Shown here piece after piece: positions 1 through 6,766 of a stretch of DNA of 13,840 nucleotides. The notes beneath the pieces are model-generated. The model was not told the DNA's origin. It ran no database searches and saw nothing but the letters and a program-made list of their open reading frames with translations. The stretch is taken from contig JBKQKS010000206.1 in assembly GCA_052147395.1 (NCBI GenBank), positions 1-13,840 on the forward strand, given 5' to 3'. Both the position numbers and the translations under genes were made by a program. Position 1 is the first letter of the stretch, and each line of letters opens with the position of its first letter. Source of the stretch: Roseiarcus sp052147395. GTDB taxonomy: Bacteria > Pseudomonadota > Alphaproteobacteria > Rhizobiales > Beijerinckiaceae.

Positions 1-1
1 T

Positions 2-1105
2 TCGTTCGCCCACAAGTCGCACCCCGCCGCCGTAAAACTCGCCGAGCGGCTGGTGAACCTGGCGCCGGGCATGGCGAAGGCGCATTTCACTTCGTCGGGG
101 TCGGAGGCCAACGACCTCGCGGTCAAGATGATCTGGTATTTCAACAACGCGCTCGGCCGGCCGGAAAAGAAGAAGATCATCTCGCGCCAGCGCGCCTATC
201 ACGGCGTCTCGATCGTTTCGGGAAGCCTCACCGGCATGCCGGCGTTCCATCGCGATTTCGATCTCCCCCTGCCCTTCGTGCGCCATGTCGGCTGCCCGAA
301 TTTCTGGCGCTATGGCCGGCCCGGCGAGACCGAGGAGACATTCTCGACCCGGCTCGCCGAAGAGCTCGAAGCCGCGATCCTAGCCGAGGGGCCGGACACG
401 GTCGCCGCCTTCATCGGCGAGCCGGTGATGGGCGCGGGCGGCGTGATGCCGCCGCCGGCGACCTATTGGCAAAAAATCCAGGCGGTGTGCCGCAAATACG
501 ACCTCATCATCGTCGCCGACGAAGTGATCACCGGGTTCGGCCGCACCGGCAATCCATTCGGCTGTCAGACTTATGGCATCGCCCCGGACTTCATGGTGTT
601 GTCGAAAGCGCTCACCTCGTCCTACATGCCGCTGTCGGCGATCCTGTTCACCGATGCGGTCTATCAGGTCATCGCCGACAATTCGGCCAAGCTCGGCGTG
701 TTCGCCCATGGCTTCACGGCAAGCGGCCATCCGGTCGCCACCGCGGTGGCGCTGGAGAATCTCGACATCCTCGAGGAGCGCGATCTCTACACCGTGGCGC
801 GCCGGCTCGGGCCGCAATTCCAGGCGCGGCTGCAGGCCTTCGCTGGACACCCGAAGGTCGGCGAAGCGCGCGGGGTCGGGCTCATCGGCGCGCTGGAACT
901 CGTCGCCGACAAGGCGACGAAGGCGGCGCCCGATCCGGTCGGCTCGCTCGGCGCCAGAGTTTCCGAGCTCTGCCACGAGGAGGGCCTCATCATCCGCAAC
1001 ATCGGCGACGTCATCGCCTTCTGCCCGCCGCTCATCATCAGCGCCGCCGAGATCGACGACATGTTCGACAGGTTCGGACGCGCGCTGGCGCGGCTGTCGG
1101 CCTGA
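2..1105 (+). CDS. Class III PLP-dependent aminotransferase, 5' end cut off by the window
   Basis: The frame is open from base 2, so the N-terminus lies outside the window; about 367 residues are visible and roughly 80-100 are probably missing. A fold-type I, class III (omega-amino acid:pyruvate-like) aminotransferase moves an amino group from an amine or omega-amino acid to a keto acid acceptor in the cytoplasm. Visible hallmarks, in order: the phosphate-binding FTSSGSEAND, RAYHGVS around the PLP-stacking aromatic region, IGEPVMGAGG, the cofactor Asp in VADEVITGFGRTG (Asp codon 518-520), the Schiff-base Lys in LSKALTSS (codon 605-607), and GFTASGHPVA. The C-terminus aligns with a normal end for the family. 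An ATG/GTG start near base 53 is possible on paper, but it would delete part of the substrate region and the homology continues upstream. The gene converges with the amine oxidase, 14 bp away, which suits amine or polyamine catabolism. The exact substrate cannot be read from sequence. Confidence 0.93.
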   Translation, partial: SFAHKSHPAAVKLAERLVNLAPGMAKAHFTSSGSEANDLAVKMIWYFNNALGRPEKKKIISRQRAYHGVSIVSGSLTGMPAFHRDFDLPLPFVRHVGCPNFWRYGRPGETEETFSTRLAEELEAAILAEGPDTVAAFIGEPVMGAGGVMPPPATYWQKIQAVCRKYDLIIVADEVITGFGRTGNPFGCQTYGIAPDFMVLSKALTSSYMPLSAILFTDAVYQVIADNSAKLGVFAHGFTASGHPVATAVALENLDILEERDLYTVARRLGPQFQARLQAFAGHPKVGEARGVGLIGALELVADKATKAAPDPVGSLGARVSELCHEEGLIIRNIGDVIAFCPPLIISAAEIDDMFDRFGRALARLSA

Positions 1106-1119
1106 AGCCGCCGCGACCG

Positions 1120-2820
1120 TCAGGCGCCGGTAATGGCATCGACGACCTCGATGCCGGCGCGGTAGCCCTCTTCCGCGCCGCCTTCCATGAAGCCCTGGAA
1201 ATTGACCGAGCAGTGTTCGCCAGCGAAATGGATCGCGCCCTGTGCAACACGCTCATAGCCGGCGAACGCCGTATATTGCCCGACTCGCCAGTAGGCATAG
1301 GACAGCAGCAGATTGGGATCGAGGAAGGGAACGGAGAGAATGGCCTTGCCGTTCCATAGTGGGGCCGAGTTCGGAAACACCGCCTGCAGTTCGTCGGCGA
1401 ACTTCTCGGCGTAGCGCCGGACGATCGGATCCGGCGCGGACGAATAAGGCGCCGCAGGGTGGAACGCCGTGGCCGCATGGCCGCCGGTGTAATTGGTCAA
1501 AAGGCCGTAGGGACCCTGCTGCGCTCGCGACGTGTCCCACGTGTTCTGCGGACCGACATCCTCGTAGGGCGGGGCGCCGGTGAAATATTCGAACCCGAGG
1601 TCGGTATAGACGTCGCCGGTCGAAACTCCCGCGGGACCCTGCTCGTTCCAGAACCGGGAAGCGTATTGAAGAATCAGTTTGGCGTTGCGGCCCGATCCCA
1701 ATTCGTTGATCGCCATCTTCTTGCGGTCATCGAATTCGGCGCCGCTGGTGTCGAGCCGCCGCAGCACCGAAAAGGGCAAGGCGAGGATCGCCTGATCGGC
1801 GAACACGCGGCGGCCGGCGCCGTTGTGAAAGAAGTCGAGGCGTACTTTTGCGTCGGATTGCGAAACTGCCTCGAGGCGAAAACCGGTCTTGATCTCGACA
1901 TGCTTCTTTTCCGTCAGGTGCGCGGCGATCATCTGCGGCAGCAACGCGTTGCCGCCACGAATATGATAGCGCTCGTCGGACGTCCCGTAGATCGAGAACT
2001 GGTTAGGGACCGGCTGATAGGCGAGCAGATAGACGATGTTGAGCGCCGATTGGTCCGAGGTCAGCGCGCCATATTCTTCGTCGTAGGCGACATTGAGCAG
2101 CCTCCCCATCGGCGAAACGATGCCGCCGGGAACGCGCGCGTCGATCCATTCGTAGACGCTCATCGAGTCGAGCATCTGGCCGTAGGAATTGTAGTGGTTC
2201 CAAAGGGTCGGATACCCCGCCTGTTGCAGGTCCTTTTTCGCCGCCTTGTAAACGGGAGCGAAGTCCGTAGTCGCCTCAGCGAACGAATAATAACCGTAGG
2301 CCGACGAATTGGGCGCCGCCTGCAGATAGAAGGTTTGCGTCGATCCGGAAGGCTCGGCGGCGAGTAGATCGTCGAGCGTGAGCTCGAAGCGTTTCGCCAG
2401 CGCGAAGATCCTGTCATGGTCGCTGTCGATCAGTTCGCCGCAATATTCCGAGACCGGACTGTAGCTGGAGTAATCCCAGTACGACGTCTCGCTGTGCATA
2501 TGGCCGCCGATGCGATCGGAGGCTTCGTAGATAGTCGATACATATCCGCGGTCGGCGAGCGCGAGCGCAGCGGTGAGACCGGCGATGCCGGCGCCGACGA
2601 TGGCGATTTCGGGTTGTTCGGTCGCTCGCGTATGCTGCGTGGCACCGAGCCCGACGACGCCCGCGCCGATCGCCGCGGCGCCCTTCAGAACGTCGCGACG
2701 CGACGCGCGACGCCGAAGGGACGCCTCGCGGAGCTCGACAGGATCGACCCCGAAATGCTCGGCGCGCGCTTGATTGCGCGCCAACGACTGGACAAATCTC
2801 ATAAGCGAACTGCGCGGCAT
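1120..2820 (-). CDS. FAD-dependent amine oxidase (flavin monoamine oxidase family) with Tat-type leader
   Basis: This gene encodes 566 residues from the chosen ATG. Flavin amine oxidases oxidise amines to imines/aldehydes with release of ammonia and peroxide. The protein has a Rossmann FAD-binding motif, IVGAGIAGLTAALALADRG (Gly 76, 78, 81), with the ribose-binding Glu about 20 residues later in IYEASDRIGG. The typical C-terminal flavin segment is IHFAGEHCSVNFQGFMEGG. In front lies a long leader with twin arginines in ASRRDVLKGAAA (Arg 41-42) followed by a small-residue hydrophobic stretch, which predicts Tat export or membrane anchoring of the folded flavoprotein. Start choice: ATG at 2820 has GGGGAG 8 nt upstream. 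ATG at 2826 would leave only 2 nt, and a GTG at 2895 has no Shine-Dalgarno. It is transcribed divergently from the patatin gene and converges with the aminotransferase. A tryptophan 2-monooxygenase-like or polyamine oxidase activity is equally possible. Confidence 0.92.
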   Translation of the reverse strand: MPRSSLMRFVQSLARNQARAEHFGVDPVELREASLRRRASRRDVLKGAAAIGAGVVGLGATQHTRATEQPEIAIVGAGIAGLTAALALADRGYVSTIYEASDRIGGHMHSETSYWDYSSYSPVSEYCGELIDSDHDRIFALAKRFELTLDDLLAAEPSGSTQTFYLQAAPNSSAYGYYSFAEATTDFAPVYKAAKKDLQQAGYPTLWNHYNSYGQMLDSMSVYEWIDARVPGGIVSPMGRLLNVAYDEEYGALTSDQSALNIVYLLAYQPVPNQFSIYGTSDERYHIRGGNALLPQMIAAHLTEKKHVEIKTGFRLEAVSQSDAKVRLDFFHNGAGRRVFADQAILALPFSVLRRLDTSGAEFDDRKKMAINELGSGRNAKLILQYASRFWNEQGPAGVSTGDVYTDLGFEYFTGAPPYEDVGPQNTWDTSRAQQGPYGLLTNYTGGHAATAFHPAAPYSSAPDPIVRRYAEKFADELQAVFPNSAPLWNGKAILSVPFLDPNLLLSYAYWRVGQYTAFAGYERVAQGAIHFAGEHCSVNFQGFMEGGAEEGYRAGIEVVDAITGA

Positions 2821-2828
2821 TTTCATGT

Positions 2829-2834
2829 CTCCCC
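2829..2834 (-). promoter_or_regulatory. Shine-Dalgarno deciding the amine oxidase start
   Basis: Read on the minus strand, GGGGAG lies 8 nt before the ATG at 2820 and only 2 nt before the ATG at 2826. The spacing favours 2820, which gives a protein beginning MPRSSLMRF. Confidence 0.6.
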
Positions 2835-2870
2835 GAAGATGAGGTCGCCACGGCTCCGCTTGGACAGCAA

Positions 2871-2923
2871 CTACGTCAAAGCATTTTTTCGCCACTTTGG
2901 AGCCGACATTGCCGCTACGTCAA
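2871..2923 (-). promoter_or_regulatory. Paired TTGACGTAG sequences in the amine oxidase/patatin divergent gap
   Basis: The 153 bp between the two divergent start codons holds two identical 9-bp words, CTACGTCAA on the plus strand (TTGACGTAG on the minus), at 2871-2879 and 2915-2923, 44 bp apart. TTGACG resembles a sigma-70 -35 element reading toward the amine oxidase, but neither copy has a convincing -10 at 16-18 bp. A repeated operator is the alternative reading. Low confidence either way. Confidence 0.25.
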
Positions 2924-2973
2924 GTCGAGGGCCGCGAACTTCACCCGGCCGCTAGACGGAAGCCCTTGCGTAA

Positions 2974-4179
2974 ATGTCGACTCGTGCGCAGAATCGACGC
3001 TCCCGACCGAAACTCTTCAGCATGAGCGAAACTCCTCCCCCCCGGGCGTTGTCTTGCCCCCGCGACCGGCATCTGTTCGGGCCGGGAGGCAAGCGCGTGC
3101 TGTCGCTCGACGGCGGCGGGGTGCGCGGCATCGTCAGCCTGGCCTATCTCAGGCGCCTCGAGGCGCTCATCGCGGAGATCCACGGCGCGCCCGTGCGGCT
3201 CTGCGACCATTTCGACCTGATCGGCGGCACGTCGACCGGCGCGATCATCGCCACCGCGCTCGCGCTCGGCAAGTCGGCGAGCGAGATTCGCGACTTCTAT
3301 TTCCGCATGGCGCCGCGCATCTTCAAGAAGCCCTGGCCGCGGGTATTCGGGCTCAGGCCCAAATTCGACGCCGGCGCGCTGAGACGAGAGCTCGTCGAAG
3401 TGATCGGCGGCCTCGAGCTCGGCTCGGAGAAGCTCACGACCGGGCTCGCGCTGATGCTGAAGCGGCTCGACACCGGCGCCGCCTGGATCGTCAGCAACAA
3501 CCCCGCCGCCAAATACTGGGAGACTCCGGAAGACCGCGCCTTCATCGGCAACCGCCATTACGAACTCGCCTCGCTGGTGCGCGCGAGCACAGCGGCGCCG
3601 GGCTTTTTCGCCCCGCAAACGATCGACATCGCCGAGGGTGAGCGCGGCCTGTTCATCGACGGCGGCCTCACGCCGCACAACGACCCGTCGCTGGCGCTGT
3701 TGATGCTGGTCGCCCTGCCCGGCCACAGGCTCGAGTGGACGCTGAAGCCCGAGGCGCTGTCGTTCGTCTCGATCGGCACGGGCGCCTTCAGGCCGCGCGC
3801 GCGGCCTGAAGAGCTGGCTCGCCTGGGCACGCTGCGCGTCATCGTCGAGGGCTTGCAGCAGCAGATCGCCGAGGGCCAGACGCTGACGCTGACGCTGATG
3901 AGCTGGCTCGGGCGCGGCGGTGGCCTATGGCCGATCAACAGCGAAATCGGCGACCTCCTCGACGTCGAGGCGCCCTGCGGACCGCTGTTCCGCTACCGGC
4001 GCTACGACGTCCGACTCGAGCAGGATTGGCTGCGAGAGCAGCTCGGATTGAGCCTTTCCCCGAGCGAGATCGCGACGATCCGCGCTTTCGACGATCCCGA
4101 CGGGCTCGCGCGGCTCGAGGAGATCGGCGAGCGCGCGGCCGCACAATTCATGAACAGGCGCGACATCACGAACGCTTGA
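2974..4179 (+). CDS. Patatin-like phospholipase
   Basis: This gene encodes 401 residues. Patatin-family enzymes are Ser-Asp dyad acyl hydrolases acting on membrane phospholipids or related lipids. All family signatures are intact: the oxyanion-hole glycine loop LSLDGGGVRG (residues 44-51), the nucleophile elbow GGTSTGAI with Ser87, and the catalytic Asp229 in FIDGGLTPHNDPS. No signal peptide or membrane helix is evident, so the protein is probably cytoplasmic or peripheral. The ATG at 2974 has GGAAG 11 nt upstream. A second ATG at 3022 (MSETPPP) is a plausible alternative, since the first 16 residues are basic and not clearly conserved. The lipoprotein gene follows after 59 bp on the same strand, so co-transcription is likely. 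Patatins serve lipid turnover, but related enzymes are effectors in CBASS anti-phage systems. No cyclic-nucleotide synthase is present here, so a housekeeping or envelope role is the default reading. Confidence 0.92.
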   Translation: MSTRAQNRRSRPKLFSMSETPPPRALSCPRDRHLFGPGGKRVLSLDGGGVRGIVSLAYLRRLEALIAEIHGAPVRLCDHFDLIGGTSTGAIIATALALGKSASEIRDFYFRMAPRIFKKPWPRVFGLRPKFDAGALRRELVEVIGGLELGSEKLTTGLALMLKRLDTGAAWIVSNNPAAKYWETPEDRAFIGNRHYELASLVRASTAAPGFFAPQTIDIAEGERGLFIDGGLTPHNDPSLALLMLVALPGHRLEWTLKPEALSFVSIGTGAFRPRARPEELARLGTLRVIVEGLQQQIAEGQTLTLTLMSWLGRGGGLWPINSEIGDLLDVEAPCGPLFRYRRYDVRLEQDWLREQLGLSLSPSEIATIRAFDDPDGLARLEEIGERAAAQFMNRRDITNA

Positions 4180-4227
4180 CCGCCCCGCCGAAGGCCGCAA
4201 CAATCCATTAACGCTTTTTGCGTCGTC

Positions 4228-4232
4228 GGAGG
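4228..4232 (+). promoter_or_regulatory. Strong Shine-Dalgarno for the lipoprotein gene
   Basis: GGAGG stands 6 nt before the ATG at 4239. This rules out an in-frame TTG at 4218, which lies upstream of the Shine-Dalgarno and would translate through it, and gives a mature-looking lipoprotein leader. Confidence 0.8.
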
Positions 4233-4238
4233 GGGCTG

Positions 4239-5405
4239 ATGCGGAAATTCGGTGTTTTGGCGGCGGCCGCGGCATTTGCCCTGGCGGGCTGCGCGGTTAC
4301 CGACCAGTTCGGCGACCGGGTCGCAACTTACGACAACGTCGCGTCGCAATCGCGCGACGCGATGGTGCTCACCAATATCGTGCGCGCGAGTCACGCGGAA
4401 CCGTTGGGCTTCGTGCAGCTCGGCCAGATCAACGGCATGACTGGCTCGGAGGGCATTCTCAACCTGCCGTCGATCGTGCTCGGGCCGAAGCCGGGAAACG
4501 TACCGGCGCTCAAGGACGTGATCTTCGGCAGCAGCGCCTATGGCGGCCAGGGCTATTCCTCCAATCAGCTGCAGATGACGGATTCGACCAGCTTCCAGGC
4601 GACGCCCGCGGAAACCAAGGACTTCTATCTCGGGCTGTTGCGCGAGGTCGAGCCGCGCACGCTGGCGCTGTTCATCCAGCAGGGGGTGGCGCGGGAAGTT
4701 CTGTTCTATCTGTTCACCGACCGCATCATCGTGGAGCGCAGCGGCCAGAAGTCCGAGCTGCGCAACGATCCGCTGGATCCCAATTACCAGACCTTCGTCA
4801 ATTACGTGCGTCTGGCGATCTCCTTCGGCCTTTCGAGCGAACGGGTGGATATCCCCTCCAACAAGCAGCCGCGGGCCGCCGACGACTCGGCGAGCCCCGA
4901 CAGCAAGGACTCCAAGAATGCGCCTCCTCCCGAGCGCTGGCGGCTGTGCTTCGACAAGGCGTACTGGGATCACACGCAGCCCTGGGCCGACGATCAGCCG
5001 GTCTGCGGCTCCGGCCATTTCGGCGCCGACGACCGCGTCATCAGCTTCATCGGCAAGGACCACGCGCGCGTGACTTTCCGTGTGCTGCCGAGGTCGGCTT
5101 TCGCCATCTTCCAATATCTCGGCCGCATCGTCGCCGCCGGCGAGAAGGGCAAGATCCAGCTGACGAGCCCCGACGCGATCGACAACGGGCCGATGCGCGA
5201 CGACCTGCTGTTCGACGTCGAGACCGGCGTCGCGGCGGCCGGCGACTGCTTCCTCAACGTCAGCTACGAAGGCCAGAGCTATTGCGTGCCGCGCGACGGC
5301 GCAGCCAACACCAAGCGCATCCTCGGCCTGCTGGTGCAGCTCATCGCGCTCAACACCGCGATCGAGGACGTGCCGGTCACTCCGACGGTGAGGGTGGTGC
5401 AGTAG
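4239..5405 (+). CDS. Uncharacterised lipoprotein
   Basis: This gene encodes 388 residues of no family I can name. The N-terminus, MRKFGVLAAAAAFALAGC, is a textbook lipoprotein signal: two basic residues, a hydrophobic stretch, then the lipobox LAGC with Cys18 as the acylated residue. The protein should therefore be tethered in the periplasm. The first half contains NIVRASHAEPLGFVQLGQ and a Gly/Ser-rich stretch. Around residues 207-233 lies a hydrophilic Asp/Ser/Lys/Pro linker (AADDSASPDSKDSKNAPPPE) that separates two domains. The second half has four cysteines at 237, 256, 337 and 349, spaced so that two disulfides in the oxidising periplasm are plausible. The protein ends in a hydrophobic helix-like LLVQLIALNTAI. 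It lies 59 bp behind the patatin gene, probably in one transcript, and ends 6 bp from the convergent DUF4231-like gene. Confidence 0.85.
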   Translation: MRKFGVLAAAAAFALAGCAVTDQFGDRVATYDNVASQSRDAMVLTNIVRASHAEPLGFVQLGQINGMTGSEGILNLPSIVLGPKPGNVPALKDVIFGSSAYGGQGYSSNQLQMTDSTSFQATPAETKDFYLGLLREVEPRTLALFIQQGVAREVLFYLFTDRIIVERSGQKSELRNDPLDPNYQTFVNYVRLAISFGLSSERVDIPSNKQPRAADDSASPDSKDSKNAPPPERWRLCFDKAYWDHTQPWADDQPVCGSGHFGADDRVISFIGKDHARVTFRVLPRSAFAIFQYLGRIVAAGEKGKIQLTSPDAIDNGPMRDDLLFDVETGVAAAGDCFLNVSYEGQSYCVPRDGAANTKRILGLLVQLIALNTAIEDVPVTPTVRVVQ

Positions 5406-5411
5406 CGGCCG

Positions 5412-5894
5412 TCAGCCTCCCATGAGAATCGTCGGCGCCCCCGACGATGCAGTTTGGAGCGTCGTCTCGTACCATCTCGACGACTCCTGACCGAGCAGCG
5501 CCTCGGAATCGGCGACGAGCCGGTCGTGGCGGTCGGCGCCGTCGAGCGGCGGCAGCCCGAGCTCGTAGCGCAAGCGCAAGGCGTCGAGCGAGCCCGCCAT
5601 CTGGCGGAACGACATCCAGCGCTCCTGAAACCGCTCGATCTGCGCCCAGCCGGCCGCCAGCGCCGCCAAACCGGCGAGCGCCGACGACAGATAAACCGAG
5701 TGCCAAAACACGTTGACGACGGGAATCATGACCGTCGCCGTGAGCTGGACGATGGAAGTGTAGCGATGCCAGCGCTTCGCCTGCGCCGATTCGCGCTCGA
5801 AATATTCGAGCTGCGGCTTCAGCCGCTTCTCGAGATAGTCCGTCGCCGTCTTCTCCGAGATGCGCGCCGCGGTCGCGCTGTCCCTCGGCTCCAT
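5412..5894 (-). CDS. DUF4231-like two-helix membrane protein
   Basis: This gene encodes 160 residues. The layout matches the DUF4231 family: a helical N-terminal segment with DYLEKRLKPQLEYFERES (residues 19-36), a basic KRWHRY, two adjacent hydrophobic helices (about 46-64 and 66-86) joined by a tight turn, then the WAQIERFQERWMSFRQMAGSLD segment that is the most recognisable part of the family, and a polar C-terminal tail. The cytoplasmic tails on both sides suggest a hairpin membrane protein. Function is unknown. I recall the family being grouped with SLATT-type two-helix proteins, some of which are proposed effectors in nucleotide-signalling conflict systems; that link is from memory. Start: ATG at 5894 has GAGGGGG 5 nt upstream. 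A longer in-frame start at 5990 would add 32 unconserved-looking residues. It converges with the lipoprotein gene. Confidence 0.82.
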   Translation of the reverse strand: MEPRDSATAARISEKTATDYLEKRLKPQLEYFERESAQAKRWHRYTSIVQLTATVMIPVVNVFWHSVYLSSALAGLAALAAGWAQIERFQERWMSFRQMAGSLDALRLRYELGLPPLDGADRHDRLVADSEALLGQESSRWYETTLQTASSGAPTILMGG

Positions 5895-5899
5895 GCCAT

Positions 5900-5906
5900 C
5901 CCCCTC
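5900..5906 (-). promoter_or_regulatory. Shine-Dalgarno deciding the DUF4231-like start
   Basis: On the minus strand GAGGGGG ends 5 nt before the ATG at 5894. No comparable purine run precedes the upstream in-frame ATG at 5990, so the shorter protein is preferred. Confidence 0.6.
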
Positions 5907-6103
5907 TTCATCCTGCCCTATTCTCGATCGATTGTGCGTAGGGGTCAAAGCGGGCGCGCGGTTCTCGAGCGCCCCGGACGGCCGGTCCAATGCCCTGCGT
6001 AATACCGAGACTCGATGAAAAGGAACCGATCATCGCCTCTGCGAAGCGCGCCCGGGGTTTTGCGCGGTAACCTCGAACGCGACGAGTCACGCTCCACGAG
6101 AAT

Positions 6104-6112
6104 TGGTATAAG
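6104..6112 (+). promoter_or_regulatory. Possible extended -10 promoter of the small secreted protein gene
   Basis: The 245 bp between the divergent starts at 5894 and 6140 hold no gene. Near its right end TGGTATAAG fits an extended -10 element (TG-N-TATAAG), 27 bp before the ATG. No -35 hexamer is recognisable 17 bp upstream, which extended -10 promoters can tolerate. A weak call based on one motif. Confidence 0.25.
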
Positions 6113-6139
6113 TGCGCAGCGGCGATTCGGAGGCTCGGG

Positions 6140-6655
6140 ATGACGAGAAACGAAGGCGGTTCGGGGTCGAGCCAAGGCGCCAAAGCGACGGTTGTGGCGC
6201 TCGCGCTGCTCGTCGCGGGCTTGGCTGAGGCGCGCGCCGACGATGCGCATCCGTTCGCGCGCTACATGGGGGCGTGGCAGGGCGCCGGACGCATCGAGAT
6301 GGCGAAAGGCGAACTCCGAGACCTCACCTGCACGGCGACTTGCGACGAATCCGAGGGCGGCAAGGCGCTCGCGCAATCGATCCTCTGTCACAGCAAGACC
6401 CACGATTACGACATCGAGACCTATCTCGTCGCCAAGGGCGCCGACGTGGTCGGCAATTGGCGCGAGATCGAGATGCAGGTCTCCGGCCAGGTCACGGGCC
6501 ATATCGAGGGCACGTTGTTCACCGGCAAGGTCAATGCCCCCGGGGTCGACGCTTCGGTGTGGATGCGCGCCGACCAGCGTTTGCAGGCGTTGAAGATCGA
6601 GCCGCACGGCGCCGACGTCGCCAAGTTCGAGATCGTGCTGAAGCGCAAGCCCTGA
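6140..6655 (+). CDS. Small secreted protein of unknown function
   Basis: This gene encodes 171 residues that I cannot place in a named family. The N-terminus has a hydrophobic core, VVALALLVAGLAEARA, with a signal peptidase I-like site after ARA33, so the mature protein would be a periplasmic or secreted domain of about 138 residues. It starts with HPFARYMGAWQGAGRIE, a W-x-G-x-G opening seen at the first strand of several small beta-barrels, and continues as alternating strand-like segments (YDIETYLVAKG, GHIEGTLFTGKV, KFEIVLKRK). Cysteines at 64 and 68 (LTCTATC), plus one near 83, could form a disulfide. The start is supported by GGAGG 6 nt upstream of the ATG. It precedes ntrY by 111 bp on the same strand, but the gap contains its own candidate regulatory site, so it need not be part of the ntrYX operon. 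Confidence 0.75.
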   Translation: MTRNEGGSGSSQGAKATVVALALLVAGLAEARADDAHPFARYMGAWQGAGRIEMAKGELRDLTCTATCDESEGGKALAQSILCHSKTHDYDIETYLVAKGADVVGNWREIEMQVSGQVTGHIEGTLFTGKVNAPGVDASVWMRADQRLQALKIEPHGADVAKFEIVLKRKP

Positions 6656-6656
6656 A

Positions 6657-6678
6657 CGCGGCTCGCGCGCCGCGCTTT
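6657..6678 (+). terminator. Weak hairpin after the small secreted protein gene
   Basis: CGCGGC (6657-6662) and GCCGCG (6669-6674) form a 6-bp GC stem with a six-base loop, directly after the stop codon and followed by CTTT. The T tract is too short for a confident intrinsic terminator. Confidence 0.25.
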
Positions 6679-6691
6679 CGTCGCAATCCTA

Positions 6692-6702
6692 CAACATTGT
6701 TG
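6692..6702 (+). promoter_or_regulatory. Candidate NtrX operator upstream of ntrY (CAAN5TTG palindrome)
   Basis: CAACATTGTTG is a perfect 5-1-5 palindrome and ends 64 bp before the ntrY start. It lies in the only AT-richer patch of the 111-bp gap. From memory, NtrX of Brucella and rhizobia recognises CAA-N(2-5)-TTG sites, including in its own promoter region, and this site fits with N=5. Binding and autoregulation are inferred, not shown. Confidence 0.5.
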
Positions 6703-6766
6703 CTGAAATATCACATTACCCCCCGTCGCTCCGGCTCAGGGCCGCAGCGCGCGTTCGGACAGCGAG

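Noticed and set aside
2821..2895. Longer amine oxidase start (GTG at 2895 or ATG at 2826)
   Set aside because: The GTG has no Shine-Dalgarno, and GGGGAG is only 2 nt from the ATG at 2826 but 8 nt from the ATG at 2820.
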